DNA from: Rhynchopus sp. YZ270_cl-10
Lineage: Eukaryota > Euglenozoa > Diplonemea > Diplonemida > Diplonemidae
Assembly: GCA_964035575.1 (NCBI GenBank)
Contig: OZ037909.1
Span: 930,001 to 994,000 of the forward strand
Reading direction: 5' to 3'
DNA: 64,000 bases
The notes beneath the pieces were generated by a model, which ran no database searches, was not told where the DNA came from, and saw only the letters and a program-made list of their open reading frames with translations. Both the position numbers and the translations under genes were made by a program. Shown here one piece after another: positions 57,191 through 64,000 of the stretch (the first letter of the stretch is position 1; each line of letters starts with the position of its first letter).

Positions 57191-57440
57191 GAAATAGCTA
57201 CTTCTTTGCATTACCACTACTACCTTTCCTAGATGTATTTGCCGCAAGACCTATTTCATCTTTATTAGTGGTTAGTATCCCCTCTCTTTATCACCTATTC
57301 CTTTTTTTTTTGCTTTCCAGCAAAATTCCCTTCAAAATGGGTTTCGTTTTAAAAATTTTTTTACACTGTTTTTGTTATCTTTTTCTCTCCCTCATAAAAG
57401 AACTACCTTTTCATTTTTATCACAAAAAAACCCCCACCCA

Positions 57441-57671
57441 CACGACGGTGAAGTATAGTACATTACAAGTGAAGTTACATGTAACGTTACAAGTGAAAAA
57501 AGGTGTTACAAGTGAGTTACAAGTGAGTTACAAGTGGGATACATGAATTACAGGCAAAATCAGGTTGTAACTGGTGGGTTACAAGTGAGTTACAAGTGAG
57601 TTACATGTAACAAAAGTTACATGTAACTCACTTGTAACTCCACTTGTAACACCCGTTACTTCACCGTCGTG
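57441..57671. mobile_element. Fold-back element with GTTACAAGTGA array
   Basis: Ends CACGACGGTGAAGTA (57441-57455) and TACTTCACCGTCGTG (57657-57671) are perfect inverted repeats. Inside, the left and middle parts are direct repeats of TTACAAGTGA and the right part holds its reverse complement, with GTTACATGTAAC palindromes. Nearly the whole 231 bp can fold back. Confidence 0.8.
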
Positions 57672-58261
57672 CACACTCCACCCCCCCCTCTTAAATCATT
57701 CTTCACCCTCAGAAACCACACCATACCCCCCTCCCCCCTTCCCCTCCCCATTTCATGTCACTAACGTTCTGAGAGAAAAAATACATTTTTTTTTACCCCC
57801 TTCCTTGGGGTGATCAGAGGTACTTTTTTGCAGCTCGAGTCAAGAAAAATCACGAAAAATCACAACGGTTACAAACGGTTACAAATGCTTACAAAAACGA
57901 AATTATGATTTTGTTTGGGTTTTTTGTGAGCGTACGTGATTTTTTGTGATTTTCTGTGATTTTTTGTGATTCGCATTCCGGATTTTGTGATTTTTTGTGA
58001 TTTTCTGTGATTTTCTGTGATTTTTTGTAATTTTTTTGTGATTTTTTGTGATTCGCATTCCAGATGTTTGTGATTTTTTGTGAAATTTCTGTGAAATTTT
58101 TCAGTGATTGAATGGTACTATACGGGGGGGTACCTGATCACAAATGTTCACAACCATGGTAATGTTATGGTAACATCACGGTTAACATACTGGCGTTGTG
58201 AACTGGTGTGAAGTTGTGAATCAAATTGATTTTGATTTTTTTTTTGGTACTGTGTACTGTG

Positions 58262-58639
58262 TGTACTGTGTATACTGTGTATACTGTGTATACTGTGTAT
58301 ACTGTGTATACTGTGTATACTGTGTATACTGTGTATACTGTGTATACTGTGTATACTGTGTATACTGTGTATACTGTGTATACTGTGTATACTGTGTATA
58401 CTGTGTATACTGTGTATACTGTGTATACTGTGTATACTGTGTATACTGTGTATACTGTGTATACTGTGTATACTGTGTATACTGTGTATACTGTGTATAC
58501 TGTGTATACTGTGTATACTGTGTATACTGTGTATACTGTGTATACTGTGTATACTGTGTATACTGTGTATACTGTGTATACTGTGTATACTGTGTATACT
58601 GTGTATACTGTGTATACTGTGTATACTGTGTATACTGTG
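58262..58639. repeat. 9-bp minisatellite, unit TATACTGTG
   Basis: About 42 copies, apparently perfect apart from variant units at the ends. Frames are open on both strands through the array (HSI, TVY, YTQ and YCV repeats) and are not genes. Confidence 0.97.
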
Positions 58640-58703
58640 CACTGCGAAAAATTGACCAAAAATGAGAACTTGTCCATTTCGGCAAATTGACCCCACCACT
58701 GGC
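58640..58703 (-). repeat. GGCCAGTGG module, minus orientation
   Basis: The reverse complement matches 2349-2410 (GGCCAGTGGTGGGGT, GACAAGTTCT, GGTCAATTT) and directly abuts the minisatellite. Confidence 0.8.
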
Positions 58704-59290
58704 CGGACGGATTCCGGAAATGCAAATGCCGGCATTTAAAAGCTCACCAGCGAAAAAAAGAAAAGAAATTTTTCTAACATCTATACCCCCCCTTTATGGA
58801 GCGACAACTGGTAGAAACACGGTAGAACCACGGGGAATCGGTTAAGGCGCCACACCACAGATTTTTGTGTTTTTTTTTTGTCAAGCTAGCCCATCTGCCC
58901 CTGCCCCGCACACTGCCACGGTGTCTGACGACGACCCAGTGTAGGATCAACGCCTTGCAAACACTCAGGCCAAATCACCATATTCGCGGTGTTTTTTGTG
59001 ATTTTCTGTGATTTTTTGTGATTTTCTGTGATTCGCATTCCAGATTTTGTGATTTTTTGTGATTTTTCGTGATTTTTTGTGATTTTTTGTGATTCGCATT
59101 CCGGATTTTGTGATTTTTCGTGATTTTTTGTGATTTTTTGTGATTCGCATTCCAGATTTTGTGATTTTTTGTGATTCGCATTCCGGATTTTGTGATTTTT
59201 CGTGATTTTTCATGATTCTTTGTGACTGGAGCTGCAAAAAAGTACCTCTGATCACCCCATTCCTTCTCTCTGTCTCTCTCTTTCAAAAGA

Positions 59291-61939
59291 ATGCCTTCCC
59301 ACGAAGAGGAATATCTGAAGAAGCTGCTCTCTGTAGTTGAAGAAGAGGAGAAGGCTGTAGAGGAGTTGTACCAGTCGGTTTCGGAATGCGCGTTGGCTGG
59401 AGGTGGGGTTGTGGAGAGGCATGTGGAGGATGTGGATCTGGTCGCAGGGTTTGCCGAGGAAGCCTGCCGAGCGCATCGTTGCAGCTCCGATGTTTTTTCA
59501 GGGTTTATGGGAATGCCTTCGTTGCCATATTCTGATGAAGTGTCCACATACCCACCACGCAAACCCACCGATCTCCCCCAATCAACCACATTAATCGACG
59601 AAGACGGCAACCCCATTCACCAACCCACCCCCCGACCTACCGTTCCATTAGCAGACCACCCCGATTCCATTGCCGCCTTTGCACAGTATGGAACCGACTG
59701 TTTTAAGAGGGGTGGGTACATAGTGCCTTCGCAAGGGTGGAGGAGGTGTGAAGTAGGGTTTTTGTACTCCGCAGTGTATGTGGTGGCGTGTAGGGTGCAG
59801 GAGCGTGGGGAGTTGAAGAAGGAGGAGGGTCTCGAGGAGGGGGAGTACCGAGAGAGGGTGGGGTCGCAGTTTTGGAGGAGAACGGATTACACCCCGGATT
59901 GGGATGAGATCTATGCGGGGATTGTTCATGGGTTTGTAGTGGAGGATTGGGCGGATGTGGCTTCGTTGTTGCATTCTATGCTTGCAGAAGGGAAATATTT
60001 AAACCCAAGACACAAAGTTCTCTTTACCAACCGTGAACGCCGTTTTAACTCCCAACCAGAAGTAACCCGAGGGCCCCTCGAATGTGCCTGTATGTGGCAT
60101 AATCTGCAGTCGGCAACCCTAGATCGATCCTATCTCAGTTGTCTCCCCGATGTGTTGGCTAATAAGGTGGCCACCAGAACGGAGAGGAATAGCATAGGGT
60201 TTTGGCTGTGGGGCTTCCTCGATGCGACGGTGCGGGAAAGTCCGGGGTTGCTTACAATTTGTGAGAAATATCATGAACGGTTCGTTCTGTGTGGAGGGAA
60301 TACCACTGCCTTTAATGACTTCAAAAATGAAGTGAAATCTGAGCTCAAACACGACCTATTCTGGCCGAATCATGTCTACCTCAAGACGATGGCTTTGTAT
60401 GAAATGAGGCATATCGAAGGCGAAGCTTTGGTGCTAGGAGTTGCAGAGAAGGGGCTCAACCTCAGCCACGAAGAGCTGTGCTACATCGAAACGCAGATTA
60501 ACAGCCACGGTGCGGTTGGAAACGCTGACGCACTCCAGATGCATTTTTTCGCAAAATTTGCAAAGTTTTTTACCACAAAGGTGTGGCACGAAATCATCGT
60601 CACCCTCACCACGGTTTCTGGGGCCTTCTTCAAAGGCTTCACTGAACCACTCCGTGAAGGGGCTGCACCTCGCTGGAAGGCTGTGGTATTGGCGGATAAG
60701 AAGCTACCAAGGAAGCTTCTTAATGGATACAAGGAGATGCGGGAGCTGCACTGGGCAACGGTGTGCTACGCAAACCGGAACAACCCGGCGTTCCGTGTAT
60801 CGCAGCTTCACGGGAACGATACGGCGCGTGCAGAAGGGGCGATTCATTACATCCTTAATCTCACTCAACGTGAAACGCTTTGGCAGCTGACGGAGATTGT
60901 AAACAACGATTTATCCCTGAACCTTACGCCGTACGATGTGCACGCAATGATGAACACCAAATGCAAGTTGCCCTTGCCGCGTCTGAAGGAGCCTGCCGAG
61001 GTCTTCTCGTTGCATCTGCAGCGTGGTGACGCCAGGTGGAATGAGCAGACGCCGGACGAGGTGTTTGTCTTGCGTCTCCAAGAGCTGCGTGCGTTGATCG
61101 ATTCGCATGATCTGTCGTGGAGACGGGCGTACACTGCGAGGGAAAAGATTGGAGCCATCAAGCGCAAGGCTGATCCGAAGGAGGGGGACCACTCTCCAAG
61201 GAAGAGAGTGAAGACAGCGCCAAAGCCGGCCACAAAACCGTCGACAAAAACAGCGGCAAAACCGGCCACAAAAGCAGTTTCAAAAACAGCATCAAAACCG
61301 GCCACAAAAGCAGCAGCAGTGGCAAAAACAGCGCCAAAACCAGCCACAAAACCAGCAGCCAAAAAACCGTCACCAAAAGTCCACCAAGCATCTCTGCAAG
61401 ATTTAGTTCCTGTCGTGGCTGCACCTCCCAAAAGAAGCGCGACACCGGTCAAGGTGACGTCCGCCCGCGAACCCAGCGTCGAGGTGGTGCCTGACTTTAG
61501 TGAAGACCGCCTGGGCGACTCATTGCTGAGCAAGACGCCTGCGGCGCTGCTGTCGTTGTTGGGGAGGCTGGAGATGCGGGAGGTGGAGGGTGAACTGCCT
61601 GCTTTGGAGCTGTCGACGCAGATTGCGGCGAAGGTGCCTGCCTGCGGGGAAACGAAGGCCGTTCTTTTGAAGCTTCTGTCCCTTCTGTCTGCAGGGGCGG
61701 ACCCCTCGCAGCCTGGCTTCGTCAACGCCTTCAACGAAGCGGCCAGGGAAGACTACTCTGACGTCGTTGCCGACCCCACCAGCAAGCACCTCCTCTATAC
61801 CATGGAACAGCACGGCAGCTACCACGCCCTCCTCGCAGGCTTCTCGAACACCTTCGGGGATACCCTCAAAAGCCTCGGAGAGAGGGCCCATTCCCTCGGG
61901 TTGTTTGATGCCAACAAAGAGAACCCACAAAAGGAGTAA
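59291..61939 (+). CDS. Unrecognised protein with basic linker and C-terminal KEN box
   Basis: 882 residues, single exon. I do not recognise the family. Residues 1-630 are mostly globular and helical, with segments such as EVGFLYSAVYVVACRVQERG, NSIGFWLWGFLDATV and LTQRETLWQLTEIVNNDL. Residues about 640-700 are a Lys/Ala/Pro/Thr repeat linker (KPATK units), like histone H1 tails, preceded by a nuclear-signal-like PRKRVK. The last ~180 residues form a second helical region. The C-terminus ends NKENPQKE: a KEN box (876-878) followed by Pro, the usual form of an APC/C degron. A nuclear, cell-cycle-regulated DNA- or chromatin-associated protein is inferred. The pyrimidine-rich CTCTCTCTTTCAAAAG just before the ATG may be the acceptor. 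A TIR element ends 31 bp upstream, so the native leader may have been displaced. Confidence 0.7.
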   Translation: MPSHEEEYLKKLLSVVEEEEKAVEELYQSVSECALAGGGVVERHVEDVDLVAGFAEEACRAHRCSSDVFSGFMGMPSLPYSDEVSTYPPRKPTDLPQSTTLIDEDGNPIHQPTPRPTVPLADHPDSIAAFAQYGTDCFKRGGYIVPSQGWRRCEVGFLYSAVYVVACRVQERGELKKEEGLEEGEYRERVGSQFWRRTDYTPDWDEIYAGIVHGFVVEDWADVASLLHSMLAEGKYLNPRHKVLFTNRERRFNSQPEVTRGPLECACMWHNLQSATLDRSYLSCLPDVLANKVATRTERNSIGFWLWGFLDATVRESPGLLTICEKYHERFVLCGGNTTAFNDFKNEVKSELKHDLFWPNHVYLKTMALYEMRHIEGEALVLGVAEKGLNLSHEELCYIETQINSHGAVGNADALQMHFFAKFAKFFTTKVWHEIIVTLTTVSGAFFKGFTEPLREGAAPRWKAVVLADKKLPRKLLNGYKEMRELHWATVCYANRNNPAFRVSQLHGNDTARAEGAIHYILNLTQRETLWQLTEIVNNDLSLNLTPYDVHAMMNTKCKLPLPRLKEPAEVFSLHLQRGDARWNEQTPDEVFVLRLQELRALIDSHDLSWRRAYTAREKIGAIKRKADPKEGDHSPRKRVKTAPKPATKPSTKTAAKPATKAVSKTASKPATKAAAVAKTAPKPATKPAAKKPSPKVHQASLQDLVPVVAAPPKRSATPVKVTSAREPSVEVVPDFSEDRLGDSLLSKTPAALLSLLGRLEMREVEGELPALELSTQIAAKVPACGETKAVLLKLLSLLSAGADPSQPGFVNAFNEAAREDYSDVVADPTSKHLLYTMEQHGSYHALLAGFSNTFGDTLKSLGERAHSLGLFDANKENPQKE

Positions 61940-62250
61940 TCAGTGCAAAAGGAGAAGAAATAAAGGCAGGGGGTTAGAGTGGGGGTAGAAGGTGGAAGGA
62001 AGGGAGGGGGAAATTGAAGAAAAAATGGAGTAAATCTGTACTCGCATTGAATTGAAAAAAAAGAAAGGCGGGGGGTTTTATTATTCACAGTACCCCTGCA
62101 ACAGAGAAGGGCGTTAACAGATCACACCCTGCTGATAATGTTTTCAATAAAAAAGCTCCCCACCACCACCACCACCTCCAGGAACACACCAAAACCCCTC
62201 CCACTTATGTTCTAAGGTCAACCTTTTTCCCTCTATTCTCCTTCTCTCTG
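61940..62250. other. Short intergenic spacer
   Basis: G-rich then A-rich spacer with a CAC microsatellite (62161-62176); nothing else identified. Confidence 0.6.
62155..62181 (+). promoter_or_regulatory. Putative (trans-)splice acceptor, LYR gene
   Basis: CAC-rich tract ending CACCTCCAG at 62181, 69 bases before the ATG. Confidence 0.35.
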
Positions 62251-62739
62251 ATGGGGTTTATTAATCCGCAAAGGGCAGAGGTGTTGGGAACGTATAGGCA
62301 ATTGCTGCATTTGTCTGCGAGGATGCCAACGAAGGGGCGGAGGACGTGGATGCGCGACAAGGTGCAGACGGAGTACCGACGGGACGCGATGTCTTTGCGG
62401 GATGAAGAGGAGATTGGGCATCGTCTCGCGCTGGCGAAGGCGCAGATCGACAATGCGAAGGTGGTGACACAGCATTTGTCGCGTTGGCTTGGGAGGGACG
62501 ACGAACCCGTAGACCCTTTAGAAATGTCCTGCGACGAACCTGAACTAGACATGCTCCAACAAGGCTACGACTATGAAAAGGAATGGACCGAATGGCTAAA
62601 ACTCCACCCCCGGCACTGCCAGCCCCACGAAGCTGGCACACCAGAAGCGATCGATCAATGGATCAAAATGGTGCGCAACAAACGCGCCAGGTCCGAGCTT
62701 CTTCCCCCACCACCGACCTGGAAAATGCAGGCCCGATGA
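62251..62739 (+). CDS. LYR-motif (Complex1_LYR-like) protein
   Basis: 162 residues. The N-terminal ~75 residues follow the LYR pattern: VLGTYRQLLHLSARM (the L-Y-R tripeptide reads TYR, residues 14-16), then RRTWMRDKVQTEYRRDA, matching the family's basic R-x-x-F/Y-R helix, then RDEEEIGHRLALAKAQIDNA, matching its third helix. LYR proteins are small mitochondrial factors that join the acyl carrier protein and help Fe-S transfer, respiratory complex assembly or mitoribosomes. The C-terminal half (DEPELDMLQQGYDYEKEWTE and on) is an extension I do not recognise. Which LYRM group it belongs to cannot be told. Single exon, with its own leader 311 bp after the preceding gene. Confidence 0.6.
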   Translation: MGFINPQRAEVLGTYRQLLHLSARMPTKGRRTWMRDKVQTEYRRDAMSLRDEEEIGHRLALAKAQIDNAKVVTQHLSRWLGRDDEPVDPLEMSCDEPELDMLQQGYDYEKEWTEWLKLHPRHCQPHEAGTPEAIDQWIKMVRNKRARSELLPPPPTWKMQAR

Positions 62740-63151
62740 AGTTGCTCTCATTGTCAACTGCGATTCTGTCGTTTGCCTGCTTCCTGGAAGAGGAGTAGTT
62801 TAGTGGACCCTTTTCTGTGGTTCTGAGGTATACGCCTCACAAAATGCTGTTCAGGTGTTGTGAAGTGTGGTGGGTGGTGGTGGTGGTGGTGGTCTGTAGA
62901 TGACTCTGCACTTGAGATGGCTCAGCATGTGAGATGTGGATGATTCGCCTTGTAACGTTGCTCTTTTGGCGCACACAAAGGCCCGTATCGGGGTCGTGGT
63001 GATTCGGGAAAAGGAACAAAATGGGGTGTGCAAAAAAACGAAATGGAGATGTTTTAAAACTGCCCTCATCAAAGAAGGATATTTCTGTTATTGAGAACTC
63101 AGGCTGTGGAAGATGACATTGTGCCCGACAGTGTGTGTGCAAAAAGCCGTA

Positions 63152-63230
63152 CAGCTGATGCTGTGCGATAATGATTGTGATCAAAGGTGGCTTAGCACAG
63201 AGAGGCTTGGTTCATCTCGCAAACTTTTCT
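63152..63230 (+). repeat. Hairpin element, long form
   Basis: CAGCTGATGCTGTGCGATAA as in importin intron 2, then AAAGGTGGCTTAGCACAGAG and GGCTTGGTTCATCTCGCAAA. The long-form head is well kept; the inner stem is diverged. Confidence 0.85.
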
Positions 63231-63423
63231 ATTGCAAAAAGTGAAGATTGGAGGCACTTTGGGAAAACAAAACCCGATTTAAAAAAAAGTGAATAACGTT
63301 GTTACTTGCAACCCATAACAACCATCGGCAGTTCACACCTTTTTTATTCACCCTTTTTGTTTCCCCCGACTTTGAGCGCACAACACAAAAACCCGATCTT
63401 TTTTTGTTTTCCCAATGTTTTTC

Positions 63424-63444
63424 CCCCCGCACCATCACCCACAG
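63424..63444 (+). promoter_or_regulatory. Putative (trans-)splice acceptor, 63530 gene
   Basis: C-rich tract ending CATCACCCACAG at 63444, 85 bases before the ATG. Confidence 0.4.
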
Positions 63445-63529
63445 GAATTCGTTTTTATTTCACCCTACACAGTTTTGATTTTTCACTTCATTTTGCTCAC
63501 ATAGCCCCAATAACACACATAATAACACC

Positions 63530-64000
63530 ATGAAAGTGGCCACTACGCTGCTTCTGCTGGCGTGGGGGGCTGACGCCACTTATCACTATGAGTGCGGCGG
63601 TCTGGTACACGGTGAAATGTGTGTAGGTGAGTCACGTGTATGCGATGCTTCGAATATAGACATGTGTTCCGCATGCTGTGCAGCGCAAGGCGAAGCTGGG
63701 TGCTGCACGTGGCTAGGCAACGAGACCACCATTGTCGACACAGCCGTCTACAACTCCTCCACAATGACGGCCTCGTTGACACATTCAAATGCGTCCTCAA
63801 TCATCACTGCGACAGTCTCCAACAACACAGCGTACCCGGTGGACACAAAGCAGTGCCTCTTCCACCCAGGCTCCGCGAGTATGCAACCAAATCTTTTTTT
63901 TAACTCATTTTTGACCACCTCAAGCAGAGTTACATCAAATTTTCTCTTTTCCCATAGAAATACAATGATAATAGGATGACATCCCAAACAACCGTCACTA
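63530..64000 (+). CDS. Secreted Cys-rich protein, 5' part only
   Basis: A signal peptide is clear (MKVATTLLLLAWGADATYHY). A cysteine-rich stretch follows, with ten Cys between residues about 23 and 64 (CGG, MCVGE, VCDA, MCSACCAAQ, GCCTW), then a Ser/Thr-rich stretch with several N-glycosylation sequons (NET, NSS, NAS, NNT). Exon 1 probably ends at 63878, where CGA is followed by GTATGC. Two candidate acceptors (63927 and 63957) each lead to an early stop, so the true next exon may lie beyond the window, or the frame may simply run on to its stop at 63979. The family was not recognised. It is likely an extracellular or surface protein. Confidence 0.55.

Larger units (their letters stand above)
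57806..59259. mobile_element. TIR element (non-autonomous DNA transposon-like), 1,454 bp
   Basis: Both ends carry TGGGGTGATCAGAGGTACTT followed by TTTTGCAGCTC, in inverted orientation (about 31 bp, then looser similarity). The flanks are TTCCT on each side (57801-57805 and 59260-59264), a candidate 5-bp target-site duplication. The interior has clusters of GTGATTTTTTGTGATT units broken by GCATTCCGG or GCATTCCAG (57938-58095 and 58990-59225), the 9-bp minisatellite and the module at 58640-58703. No transposase frame is present. The right end lies 31 bp before the ATG of the next gene. Confidence 0.8.
56733..59290. other. Intergenic with two inverted-repeat elements
   Basis: Holds a GCAGGGTACTT repeat (57121-57190), weak hairpin-like remnants (about 57012-57095), a fold-back element (57441-57671) and a TIR element with a minisatellite (57806-59259). 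No gene is supported. Confidence 0.6.
62740..63529. other. Intergenic with hairpin element
   Basis: Contains a GGT microsatellite (about 62866-62892), a hairpin element (63152-63230) and a C-rich leader. No gene is supported. Confidence 0.6.

Noticed and set aside
58148-58735. Frames encoding HSI, TVY, YTQ and YCV repeats
   Set aside because: Same cause: the TATACTGTG array, not a protein.
1-64000. LTR elements, retroviral or other virus-like genes
   Set aside because: No reverse transcriptase, integrase, capsid, envelope or long terminal repeats were recognised anywhere in the window.

Overview
The window looks like a repeat-rich nuclear chromosome segment from a flagellated, mitochondrion-bearing protist. 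Spliceosomal introns (GTATGT-type donors, YAG acceptors) rule out a prokaryote. An EFHC/RIB72-type axonemal protein, an NDPK-like protein and a kinesin-like protein point to cilia or flagella. A PPR protein and an LYR-motif protein point to a working mitochondrion. All thirteen better-supported genes lie on the + strand, and most have a C/A- or pyrimidine-rich tract ending in AG about 13-133 bases before the start codon. That arrangement resembles the unidirectional, trans-spliced arrays of Euglenozoa. A diplonemid or a relative with both cis-introns and trans-splicing is my best guess; it is inference, and no spliced-leader gene was found.

Layout. 1-5757 is repeat-dense: a 1-kb direct duplication, three tandem zinc-ribbon units, a terminal-inverted-repeat (TIR) element, and a dispersed repeat whose minus strand keeps an open C-terminal peptide. 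5758-9850 encodes an importin-7/8-like karyopherin with two introns. 11195-12247 encodes an NDPK-like protein with a C-terminal EF-hand-like tail and no catalytic histidine. 12368-12764 is a perfect 9-bp minisatellite. 13717-14361 and 15325-16650 are two unrecognised genes set among duplicated blocks. 17130-18610 is a 356-bp satellite followed by an 8-bp minisatellite. 18940-19539 is a small coiled-coil gene that duplicates part of the next gene. 21340-29221 encodes a ~2,326-residue coiled-coil protein whose head looks like a degenerate kinesin motor.

31234-33144 encodes an isopenicillin-N-epimerase-like (class V aminotransferase fold) protein without the PLP lysine. 35803-38847 encodes a PPR protein. 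39939-53627 encodes a giant (~4,482 residue) secreted surface protein with a signal peptide and a GPI-signal-like C-terminus. The last two genes have mosaic copies of the same repeat blocks upstream. 54314-56732 encodes the EFHC/RIB72 protein. 56733-59290 holds a fold-back element and a 1,454-bp TIR transposon-like element that ends 31 bp before the next gene. 59291-61939 is an unknown nuclear-looking protein with a Lys/Ala/Pro-rich linker and a C-terminal KEN box. 62251-62739 is the LYR protein. 63530 to the window end is the start of a secreted Cys-rich protein.

The most intriguing non-coding signal is a family of about eleven short hairpin elements. They lie in many intergenic regions and in both importin introns, all in the same orientation as the genes, and the stems of some copies carry compensatory changes. 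Three predicted proteins (kinesin-like, NDPK-like, aminotransferase-like) look like pseudoenzymes. No reverse transcriptase, transposase, capsid or envelope protein was recognised.
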